Assembly (NCBI GenBank): GCA_030597945.1 | Contig: JAUVQW010000065.1 | Location: forward strand, 1 to 6,427 | DNA length: 6,427 nt | Origin: Actinomycetes bacterium | GTDB taxonomy: Bacteria; Actinomycetota; Aquicultoria; CAJVYJ01 | Reading direction: 5' to 3' | Shown here: positions 1 to 5,908 of the stretch, one piece after another | Layout: each line of letters starts with the position of its first letter | Position numbering within the stretch: the first letter of the stretch is position 1 | Notes under the pieces: model-generated | The model's input: only the letters and a program-made list of their open reading frames with translations | Databases searched by the model: none | Told to the model about the DNA's origin: nothing | Position numbers and translations under genes: made by a program

Positions 1-1359
1 GTTCCAATAAGTTATCTCGCCCTTCGAATTAGCCGTGACTATGCCATCAGGTGCGGCACCGGTTAGGGCATCGAACCTTGTTTTTTCAAATTTTCGAAGT
101 ACTTCCTCCGCTTCCTTTACCTTAGTAATATCGTTTATTGAGATGATAATCCTCTCAAGCGAGTCCACAAAACCGGAAACAGCAATAAACTGCAGGAATA
201 TTTTGATCTCTTCTCCTGTTAGCGAGAGGTTTACGCCTTCTTCACGAAAAGAAGTCTTGCCATCAGCAAGAGCAACGATCAATCTCTTGAAAATCCCAGA
301 TGATTTATCAGAAAAGACATCTTGGAAACTACTTTTAAGTTCTTCCTTATCCTTTGCATGGTAGATCTCTATGGCAGCTTCATTTATATCGACAACCTTT
401 ACAAGCGACATGCATTGACGAAGCTCCTTAGGATTCTGGTCAAAATAGCCACTGAAATTGTAGATTCCTTTCTTTCTTATTCTGTCAAAATAATTTTTTA
501 CATCGGAAAAATCACTTTCCCAGAGAGCGACAGGAGAATCATTGAATAATCCGTAATATCTTTCCTCCCTTTCTAAAAGCTCCCTTTCCATTTCATGATA
601 TAGAGTCATATCTCTTAGGATACTTATTACGAAAGTACCTGTATCCATACTTTCCGCCATCGGGCTAAGGCTTACCTCAACAGGGAATTCACTACCATCT
701 TTTCGCCTTGCAGTTAGCCGTAATCCGATTCCCATTGGGCGATTAATGGGGTCTTTAAAATACTTCTCCATCTTAACTTCATGCCCCTGGCGATACCTTT
801 CCGGCAGAAGAATATCATGCGACTCTCCGATCAGTTCCTCCCTTGAATAACCAAACATCTCGGTGCCTCTGTAGTTTACATCAATGATCTTTCTCTCATC
901 ATTAACAAGTACTATAACGTTTGGCGCGGAGTTAAATACTTCACTATAACGTTGCTCTCTCTTTTTTATTTCAGCTTTGTCTTTCCGATATCTGGAGGCA
1001 TCACGCACACTGCTTATAACCACATCTTGACCGTTCATCTTAGCCGGACTTAGACTTATCTCAACGGGAAATATGCTCCCATCTTTATTTATTGCACTTA
1101 GCTCGAGACCGATTCCCATCGGACGTGTTCTGGGATTTTTAAAATATTCGTTCATATGTTCTTTGTGAGTGGAACGAAATTCCTCCGGCAAAAAAATGTC
1201 GTGCGACATGCCTATTAGTTCATCTTTAGCATATCCAAAAAGTTCTTCAGCCTGATCATTTATTATCAAAATGTTTCTGTCTGGATCGATGACGACGATA
1301 GCGTCGGGCGCATTTTTAAGTAATTCGAGACTTTGAGCTTCATCTTTTAGTCTTGCCAT
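1..1359 (-). CDS. Multi-PAS sensory protein, C-terminus cut by left window edge
   Basis: The frame is open from ATG 1359 to base 1 (453 codons seen, no stop), so the output domain (histidine kinase, GGDEF, phosphatase or other) lies outside the window. No N-terminal signal peptide or membrane span is visible, so it is probably a cytoplasmic sensor. Seen domains: PAS1 about residues 12-122, PAS2 about 139-252, both with the ending KDGS.FPVE(I/V)SLSP; a divergent PAS3 about 268-415 (starting YYGLFNDSPVALWE, with a helical insert around 285-325 and ending IISINDITKVKEAEE); a short coiled linker; and the start of PAS4 (APDGIVTANSKGEITYWN) at the edge. PAS1 and PAS2 are close copies and keep a His (65 and 193) at the FixL haem-ligand position. 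An in-frame TAA lies a short way upstream of the ATG, and GGAAGG sits 5 nt before it, which supports this start. The PAS assignments are confident. The ligand and output are unknown. Confidence 0.9.
   Translation of the reverse strand, partial: MARLKDEAQSLELLKNAPDAIVVIDPDRNILIINDQAEELFGYAKDELIGMSHDIFLPEEFRSTHKEHMNEYFKNPRTRPMGIGLELSAINKDGSIFPVEISLSPAKMNGQDVVISSVRDASRYRKDKAEIKKREQRYSEVFNSAPNVIVLVNDERKIIDVNYRGTEMFGYSREELIGESHDILLPERYRQGHEVKMEKYFKDPINRPMGIGLRLTARRKDGSEFPVEVSLSPMAESMDTGTFVISILRDMTLYHEMERELLEREERYYGLFNDSPVALWESDFSDVKNYFDRIRKKGIYNFSGYFDQNPKELRQCMSLVKVVDINEAAIEIYHAKDKEELKSSFQDVFSDKSSGIFKRLIVALADGKTSFREEGVNLSLTGEEIKIFLQFIAVSGFVDSLERIIISINDITKVKEAEEVLRKFEKTRFDALTGAAPDGIVTANSKGEITYWN
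604..1326 (-). repeat. Tandem duplicated PAS domains (PAS1 and PAS2) inside the sensor gene
   Basis: The segments at about 1326-994 and 945-604 encode two PAS domains that align without gaps over about 91 residues, with roughly 50 identities by hand count. Shared blocks include ELIG.SHDI.LPE, the Y-F-K-x-P step, RPMGIGL.L.A and KDGS.FPVE. The duplication is also partly visible in the DNA, for example around 728-745 versus 1108-1125. It looks like an internal domain duplication followed by divergence, not a mobile repeat. Confidence 0.8.
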
Positions 1360-1370
1360 TCTTCCCTTCC
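1360..1370 (-). promoter_or_regulatory. Shine-Dalgarno sequence of the multi-PAS gene
   Basis: GGAAGGGA at 1370-1363 on the minus strand lies just before ATG 1359. The GGAAGG part leaves a 5-nt spacer. It supports the chosen start. Confidence 0.6.
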
Positions 1371-1428
1371 AAGTAATTGTCCGCAGCCGATTCCTTTTTT
1401 AATTGAGACTCTGTGATATATAACCGGC

Positions 1429-1456
1429 CTTATATTGCTTTTTACCCGTTTGACAT
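1429..1456 (-). promoter_or_regulatory. Possible sigma-70-type promoter for the multi-PAS gene
   Basis: On the minus strand, ATGTCA (1456-1451, 4 of 6 matches to the -35 consensus) and TATAAG (1434-1429, 5 of 6 to the -10) are separated by 16 nt. They would give a 5' leader of about 60 nt. The region between the phosphatase stop and this gene (1360-1572) is AT-rich and non-coding, so a promoter is expected here, but matches of this quality can arise by chance in AT-rich DNA. Confidence 0.25.
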
Positions 1457-1572
1457 TAATTTATGGTTTCTTGAAGGTTGAGAATAGGAGAGTTATTAAG
1501 TACGTATTGTTTAAAAGGGGGATCAAAATTAAACTCATTGTTGATGTTTAAGAAAAGATCGAGCTTTGCCAG

Positions 1573-1617
1573 CTAGCCGACGAACTTTACCACCATCAAA
1601 GCGGCGTCGTCGGCTAG
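1573..1617. repeat. Perfect 11-bp inverted repeat at the 3' end of the phosphatase gene
   Basis: CTAGCCGACGA (1573-1583) and TCGTCGGCTAG (1607-1617) are exact reverse complements separated by 23 bp. The arms encode the LADDA active-site motif and the terminal FVG plus stop of the phosphatase. In the transcript this could fold into a GC-containing hairpin ending exactly at the stop codon. No T-run follows directly on either strand, so it is not a standard intrinsic terminator. Confidence 0.6.
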
Positions 1618-2979
1618 ATTGCTTCCAGAAAATCTAAGCACATCATCGACTACCAAGTTAACTAGCGTCTTTGGATTACTTGAATCGGCCCCCTCGATTA
1701 ACTTTCCAAGCCTTTCATCACTGTAGAGTTCCTTACCTCTTCTTGCCTCAATGATCCCATCAGTATAAAAGATTAAAACATCTTCTATTTCTAGGCGTGT
1801 TTCTTCTTCCCGGTAATCTATCTCCGGCAATGTTCCGATCGGCATATCGAAAGTACTTAGATATCTATTTTCTTTTCCCGTTCTTTTTAATATTACCGGT
1901 GGGTGGCCAGCGCTACAATATTTCAAAGTTGAAGAAGTAATATCCAAAACGCAAAAAAATAACGTGATCATCGTTGAAAAATCCGATATCTTGTTCATCA
2001 ATACATTTGTCTTATCGACTATCTCGGCAGTCGAATCTGATTCAAGGGCATATGCCCTGATAGTATTCCTTACCTCTTGGGCAACGATTGCAGCATGTAA
2101 ACCGCTCCCTGATACATCACCGATTAAAAAACAGACTTTGTTTCCATCTAACCTAAAGACATCATAGAAATCACCGCCGACACGTGCCTCCTCGGTCGCC
2201 GAATGATAATCGAACGACAAAATAACCCCCGGCACTTCTTTTGGAATTATTGTCAATGCATCCTGAAGAGTATGGGAAATATTTTTTTCTATCTCGTAAC
2301 TCTCTTCTTTTCTAGTCAGCATAACGGCGCCTGTTTGACCTATGATAACTACGACAAAGAAAAGTACGATAAAAAAACCTCCAATTGCTAACCTGGCTTT
2401 GGAAACTATTTCTTGAATCGGCTCAAGTGGCGCGTAAATCTCCAAGATATTTGTGATTCTTTTTTCCGATAGATCATGGACCGGAAAATAGATCTCTAGA
2501 GTCTCTTTCTTAACAGTACCACCTTCGAGTTCCTTAGAAGAGAATGATTCTATCTCGGATATCTGTTTATTTTTTAGAGCTCTGGCAAAATCACCTTTTA
2601 TCTCCCGTCTCTCCCCTACCGGCTCCTTTGGATTTGAGGAATATACTAAAGTGCCATCAACCGACCATACATTGATCTCTTGAAAATCAACATGCATTTT
2701 AAGCTCTTTGACAAATAGATCGAAAGTTGACAGTTCTTTTCCAGATAGTGGCTGATCTATCGGTTCCCCCCCAGTTAACGTCTGAAAGGAAGCCCTAACA
2801 ACAGCTACGCTTGATTCCTCGAATATCTCAATAAAAAGAGTTGTCATCAAGTTGGAAAAATATATTGTTGCCGGAATACCAATTAGAAGAAAAAATATTA
2901 GAGTGAAGAGTACGTATCTGTTAAAAAAGTATTTCAAGACCGGTGACCCAGAAGTCACTCGATCGCTTATATTCTTCAT
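1573..2979 (-). CDS. Membrane sensor with Cache-like ectodomain and SpoIIE/RsbU-type PP2C phosphatase
   Basis: This is a full-length protein of 468 residues. Seen: a first membrane span at about 22-46; an extracytoplasmic region of about 150 residues with single-Cache-like features (VWSVDGTLVYSS at 104-115, LEIYFPV at 161-167, LEIYAPL at 179-185); a second span at about 197-221; a short helical linker without a clear HAMP domain; and a SpoIIE/PP2C domain from about 245 to the end. The metal-binding acidic positions are all present: VGGDFYDV (D270, D273), GDVSGSG (D288), FYTDG (D407) and ADDA (D457/D458), along with SAGHP at 356-360. Such enzymes are Mn/Mg-dependent Ser/Thr phosphatases that usually dephosphorylate a STAS-domain antagonist in a partner switch controlling a sigma factor. 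No STAS or anti-sigma gene is in the window, so the target is unknown. The usual Lys of GDVSGKG is Ser here. AAGGGA lies 11 nt before ATG 2979, a rather long spacer. It is separated by 175 bp from the methyltransferase and may have its own promoter. Confidence 0.93.
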   Translation of the reverse strand: MKNISDRVTSGSPVLKYFFNRYVLFTLIFFLLIGIPATIYFSNLMTTLFIEIFEESSVAVVRASFQTLTGGEPIDQPLSGKELSTFDLFVKELKMHVDFQEINVWSVDGTLVYSSNPKEPVGERREIKGDFARALKNKQISEIESFSSKELEGGTVKKETLEIYFPVHDLSEKRITNILEIYAPLEPIQEIVSKARLAIGGFFIVLFFVVVIIGQTGAVMLTRKEESYEIEKNISHTLQDALTIIPKEVPGVILSFDYHSATEEARVGGDFYDVFRLDGNKVCFLIGDVSGSGLHAAIVAQEVRNTIRAYALESDSTAEIVDKTNVLMNKISDFSTMITLFFCVLDITSSTLKYCSAGHPPVILKRTGKENRYLSTFDMPIGTLPEIDYREEETRLEIEDVLIFYTDGIIEARRGKELYSDERLGKLIEGADSSNPKTLVNLVVDDVLRFSGSNLADDAALMVVKFVG

Positions 2980-3027
2980 CCGCTACCAGTTCCCTTGTCG
3001 TAGCTACAAGACAGCTTGTTTGGTTAA

Positions 3028-3055
3028 ATTCTAAGGCAGTTTACCACACTCTTAA
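3028..3055 (-). promoter_or_regulatory. Possible sigma-70-type promoter for the sensor phosphatase gene
   Basis: On the minus strand, TTAAGA (3055-3050, 4 of 6) and TAGAAT (3033-3028, 5 of 6) are 16 nt apart in the 175-bp non-coding gap upstream of the phosphatase start. A transcript from here would have a leader of about 45 nt. I found no terminator-like hairpin plus T-run between the methyltransferase stop and this site, so read-through from upstream is also possible. Confidence 0.3.
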
Positions 3056-3154
3056 TACCGTATTCGACCTTTTTTATCATCGAACATCTTTCAACCAAAA
3101 AAGCGCTTGCTAAACATACTAGGTACCGATCAAGAGTTGATTATGAGAATTTTT

Positions 3155-4138
3155 CTAAGATGACCCAACATCCGAATCGATTTCCGGAAAAGGATTCTGC
3201 CATTGCCAACCAGTCTTTTTTAGCTCCCTATACCTCTCCAGGCGCCTGATCGTTATCTCCGCAAAAATGGGATCTAGGTCAAAAGTAAAGATCTTTCTAT
3301 TTTTTTTCTCTCCAGCTATCAACGTGCTGCCGGAATGAGCGAAACAATCTATAACAATGTCTCCCTCTTTGCTGCTCGAATCTATTATCCTCTCGATCGC
3401 TTTAAGTGGTTTTTGCGCGTAACACCCCGGAACGTTCTCTTCCATCCGGTAGAAAACTTGCTGGATATCAACCCAAACGTTTCCCGGTCGAATCGTATCG
3501 GACTTACTGCGCTCCAAATTCTCTGTCCGTTTACCATCTACTGTCTTATAGTAGCCTTTTAAGACTTTAGGGATATCAGTATATGTTACTTTAAAATCAG
3601 GTTTTCCTTTTGTGTAGTAGAGGAGCTCCTGTCTCGCCCACATCCAATTTTTCTGACTTCCATAACCCCGCTGATTTCTAAGAGTTATAAAGCTTCTAGG
3701 CTTCAGAGTGTCAAATTCCCTCATCATTACAATAAAGTCGGGGAAAGGTTGGAGGCCATCGTTTTGATCGGCGCCCAGCCAGACGTAGAAATGAGCATCA
3801 TCTTGTAGATGATGAATGATATTAGATACCCAGCTTCTTGAAAAACCAAGATAATCTTTTAAGCTGATTTTAAATAAATTGTCTGTAGCGCTTCTGCCGA
3901 CCTTAAGATTATAAGGAGGATCATTTACAACAAGAGCTACCAACTCGCCCCCCATTATTTTATCAAGATCGCCATGTCTCGTCGCATCTAGAACGCCGAC
4001 TCTATGTCCACGCAGTTCATCCTCCCATATTTCGCCGCTTCTTAGCCGGCAAAATGGCAGCAATCTGTTCCTTAACTCGCTATTCAGATCAAGGCGCTGC
4101 AATCTTTCCTTAGCATCCCCAACGTTTTTCTTCTCCAT
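3155..4138 (-). CDS. Orphan beta-type DNA methyltransferase (N6-adenine or N4-cytosine)
   Basis: This is a 327-residue protein that should transfer a methyl group from S-adenosylmethionine to an exocyclic amino group in DNA. Seen: catalytic motif IV NDPPYNL (D73-Y76) comes first, and the SAM-binding motif I region comes late (GDIVIDCFAHSGSTLIAGE, about 259-277), after the linker GNVW.DI and the Q-K-P element (242-244). This order defines the beta class of the N4/N6 family. Motif I reads DCFAHSGS instead of the common DPFAGSGT. The central region, about 90-220, is likely to contain target recognition, but the recognition site cannot be read from sequence. No restriction endonuclease, specificity subunit or mobile gene is next to it, so it appears to be an orphan enzyme with a possible regulatory or protective role. 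AAGGTGA at 4154-4148 lies 9 nt before ATG 4138. It follows the zinc-ribbon gene by 65 bp and may be cotranscribed with it. Confidence 0.92.
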   Translation of the reverse strand: MEKKNVGDAKERLQRLDLNSELRNRLLPFCRLRSGEIWEDELRGHRVGVLDATRHGDLDKIMGGELVALVVNDPPYNLKVGRSATDNLFKISLKDYLGFSRSWVSNIIHHLQDDAHFYVWLGADQNDGLQPFPDFIVMMREFDTLKPRSFITLRNQRGYGSQKNWMWARQELLYYTKGKPDFKVTYTDIPKVLKGYYKTVDGKRTENLERSKSDTIRPGNVWVDIQQVFYRMEENVPGCYAQKPLKAIERIIDSSSKEGDIVIDCFAHSGSTLIAGEKKNRKIFTFDLDPIFAEITIRRLERYRELKKTGWQWQNPFPEIDSDVGSS

Positions 4139-4147
4139 TTTTTGATC

Positions 4148-4154
4148 TCACCTT
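4148..4154 (-). promoter_or_regulatory. Shine-Dalgarno sequence of the methyltransferase gene
   Basis: AAGGTGA on the minus strand leaves a 9-nt spacer to ATG 4138. An in-frame ATG lies at 4180, but its frame is closed by the TGA inside this very site (4150-4148), which fixes 4138 as the start. Confidence 0.65.
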
Positions 4155-4203
4155 AGTCGGCTCGAATTTTTTTCTGCCATAGTAACAAAGTTTTTTTGAC
4201 GCT

Positions 4204-5139
4204 CTAAACATCCCTGCCGCAAGCTTGGCAGTATCTCTCGCCTTCTTTTAAAGGGTGGCCGCATTGAATACAAAAGCCACTAGGGCTTTCACCTTTAACC
4301 TTTACATGATCACTGACTTTAAAACCCTTTCCAAACCGCATTCTCGAAGCCGATCTTAACCTTTTAGCCATTAAAAGTACCGCCAGCGCGAGGACTATCA
4401 AAACAATAATGACACCGATCAGGAACAAGGGCCTATCGACTCTAGAGTCGGTAAAATTAGAGGCCGCCCCCAATTGTATGTCGACCGACGGCTTCGTATC
4501 AGGCTTATTATATGAAACGTCGAAATTGATGGTAGCATTGGGTTCAATGTCTTTAACGGTATAATTATAGTAATCAAAACTTCTGTTAGACTGCGCCCTT
4601 CTCGATGTAATATTTGAAGAGGGCGGATCGATAGTAAAATCAGTTGCTTCAAGAGGCTTTTGTATCTCGACTCTAAGGGTATCTATGGCTACCGGAGCTT
4701 GAAGTGGAAAACTATACTTTCTTTCCGTGCTTGTCCCAGTAGAAAAATTGTAGAATTCGAATTGAAAATCAAGGCTATCTACTTCATAAACAAGCTCATC
4801 AAGATCACCCACCGGCTGTAGTTTATATGATTTGGTAATAAGCCGCCCGCTCAGATCAACTGATGTGGCCGCTAATATTTCCGATCCCTTAGGTATGGGA
4901 AATTTGATCTCAATGGGGAGCTTAGTATCATCAGGGAGTCTGCCTCTATATATAACCAGAACTGATTTTCGCGGATCCTTATGATCATATTCCGGCCAAA
5001 AAGATACTTGTAAACTGTCTAGACTTGTGACCTTGCTCACTCCGAAAACCATTGAAGGAGATAAAAACAGAACGACGGACGCGACCAATATAGTCCGGAT
5101 CATCATATTGATAATTTTAGACAAAGATAAGCCTTTCAC
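4204..5139 (-). CDS. Uncharacterised exported membrane protein with C-terminal zinc ribbon, linked to ccdA
   Basis: I do not recognise a named function. Of 311 residues, the N-terminal hydrophobic stretch (about 13-30, ending SMVFG) looks like a signal peptide. Residues about 34-236 form a beta-rich, Asp/Ser/Thr-rich ectodomain (for example VSFWPEYD at 45-52, SVLVIYRG at 59-66 and FEFYNF at 127-132). A single span follows at about 238-258, then a basic stretch (KRLRSASRMR) that fits positive-inside topology. The cytoplasmic tail ends in a zinc ribbon, C290-x2-C293-x10-C304-x2-C307, and these are the only cysteines in the protein. It follows ccdA by 36 bp, so a role beside the thiol-redox/cytochrome c maturation pair is plausible but inferred. 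The start is uncertain: the first codon used here is GTG 5139, the best SD-like GGTGG is about 16 nt away, and TTG 5124 or ATG 5106/5103 are alternatives that would still leave a signal segment. Confidence 0.85.
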   Translation of the reverse strand: MKGLSLSKIINMMIRTILVASVVLFLSPSMVFGVSKVTSLDSLQVSFWPEYDHKDPRKSVLVIYRGRLPDDTKLPIEIKFPIPKGSEILAATSVDLSGRLITKSYKLQPVGDLDELVYEVDSLDFQFEFYNFSTGTSTERKYSFPLQAPVAIDTLRVEIQKPLEATDFTIDPPSSNITSRRAQSNRSFDYYNYTVKDIEPNATINFDVSYNKPDTKPSVDIQLGAASNFTDSRVDRPLFLIGVIIVLIVLALAVLLMAKRLRSASRMRFGKGFKVSDHVKVKGESPSGFCIQCGHPLKEGERYCQACGRDV

Positions 5140-5175
5140 GATACGAATAAATTTACCACCAACCGGTAGAGTATT

Positions 5176-5892
5176 CTAGATAGGAAGTTGAAAGTATCTT
5201 TGGAGAGGCGCTACCAATGCCGTCCACCGGCCACTTACCAAAAGTCCCCCGACAACGACTAATGTCGCCCCGCTTAGCCGATGGATAACGCTTGAGTTTC
5301 TCTTGAACCAATCAAGAGTGTGGGTAAGACGCGAAAATAAGAGCCCGCTTATAATAAATGGAACGCCCAGACCAAAAGAGTAGACAAGAAGTAATGATGC
5401 GCCTTGTCCCGGAGCGTTAAGAGCTAACATATATATAGATGCGAGTATCGGTCCAATACACGGAGTCCAGCCGACCGCAAAAGCCATCCCCAAAGGAAAA
5501 GCACTAAAAGCGCCGAGCCTTCTGTTCTTTGGCATAAACCTTACCTCGCGGTAGAGAAAGGGGATCTTTACAACTCCTATCATAAAGAAACCCATGGCGA
5601 TTATTATTACCCCTCCTACCTGCTCCGTCAGTGCTTTATTGTCTTGCAGAAACGTACCTGCCAACCCGAAAGCAGAGCCAAGGAGAGAAAAGATCAGGGA
5701 AAAGCCAAGGACAAAAAAGATCGTAGTAAGAAACATCTTTTGCCCTTCAACATTTTTTCCTTCTCGTATCTCTTGAACGGAAGAGCCGGAAATAAACGAT
5801 AAATAACCGGGAAGAAGCGGCAGAACGCATGGGGATAAGAACGAGATCATTCCCGCTACAAAAGCTATCGGATATAATGCTACGCTACTTAT
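5176..5892 (-). CDS. ccdA: CcdA-type cytochrome c biogenesis / thiol-disulfide transporter
   Basis: This short DsbD-beta-like membrane protein should pass electrons from cytoplasmic thioredoxin to an extracytoplasmic thioredoxin-like partner, here the TlpA-like protein encoded just upstream. Counting from ATG 5850 (224 residues), the two redox cysteines are C8 in SFLSPCVLPLLPGYLSF and C131 in GWTPCIGPI. Both have the family's typical Pro/Gly surroundings, and six hydrophobic segments can be traced. ATG 5850 cuts the first membrane helix in half and has no good SD. The same frame continues upstream for 14 codons (ISSVALYPIAFVAG), which completes helix 1 as in the family. A strong AAGGAG (5908-5903) lies 10 nt before ATA 5892, but no ATG, GTG, TTG or CTG exists between the in-frame TAG at 5928-5926 and ATG 5850. 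I therefore give 5892 as the likely beginning, with ATG 5850 as the conservative start. Function is sure; the start is not. Confidence 0.9.
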   Translation of the reverse strand: MSSVALYPIAFVAGMISFLSPCVLPLLPGYLSFISGSSVQEIREGKNVEGQKMFLTTIFFVLGFSLIFSLLGSAFGLAGTFLQDNKALTEQVGGVIIIAMGFFMIGVVKIPFLYREVRFMPKNRRLGAFSAFPLGMAFAVGWTPCIGPILASIYMLALNAPGQGASLLLVYSFGLGVPFIISGLLFSRLTHTLDWFKRNSSVIHRLSGATLVVVGGLLVSGRWTALVAPLQRYFQLPI

Positions 5893-5902
5893 CTTTTCAC
5901 CA

Positions 5903-5908
5903 CTCCTT
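5903..5908 (-). promoter_or_regulatory. Strong Shine-Dalgarno sequence for ccdA, overlapping the thioredoxin stop
   Basis: AAGGAG on the minus strand overlaps the TAA stop (5909-5907) of the thioredoxin gene, a typical arrangement for translational coupling. It lies 10 nt before ATA 5892, 2 nt before an out-of-frame GTG (5900) and 52 nt before ATG 5850. It therefore argues that ccdA translation begins well upstream of 5850. Confidence 0.7.

Noticed and set aside
35..549. Plus-strand open frames over 35-364 and 322-549
   Set aside because: They lie antisense to the multi-PAS gene, whose minus-strand frame is open throughout and gives clear PAS motifs; the plus-strand translations show no domain pattern.
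1450..1478. TTGACA at 1450-1455 on the plus strand as a promoter
   Set aside because: No acceptable -10 lies 15-19 bp downstream and there is no plus-strand gene for it to serve.
1461..1538. 25-residue hydrophobic mini-ORF (MSLILIPLLNNTYLITLLF...) on the minus strand in the gap before the multi-PAS gene
   Set aside because: It looks like a small membrane peptide, but there is no SD before its ATG and short hydrophobic frames are common by chance in AT-rich DNA.
1509..1551. GTTTAA copies (1509, 1546 plus; 1534-1529 minus) as sigma-B-like -35 elements
   Set aside because: No GGGTAT-like -10 is found at 13-15 bp spacing; the GTTTAA/TTAAAC pair is a short AT-rich inverted repeat with no T-run.
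1964..3034. Plus-strand open frames at 1964-2167, 2203-2391 and 2852-3034
   Set aside because: They are antisense to the well-supported phosphatase gene, have no ribosome-binding sites that I can see, and resemble no protein family.
3090..3160. Terminator after the methyltransferase (AAGCGCTTTTTT and ATCAACTCTTGAT on the minus strand)
   Set aside because: The T6 run is preceded only by a short self-palindrome, and the ATCAA/TTGAT stem is 5 bp, AT-rich and not followed by Ts.
3335..3562. Plus-strand open frame antisense to the methyltransferase
   Set aside because: It overlaps the conserved TQKP-like linker and central part of the enzyme on the other strand and has no recognisable features of its own.
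4419..4652. Minus-strand open frame in another frame inside the zinc-ribbon gene
   Set aside because: It is nested in a longer gene with clear signal, membrane and zinc-ribbon features; the alternative product has no recognisable pattern.
5594..5776. Plus-strand open frame antisense to ccdA
   Set aside because: The minus-strand frame encodes an unmistakable CcdA; the plus-strand product is a low-complexity basic shadow.
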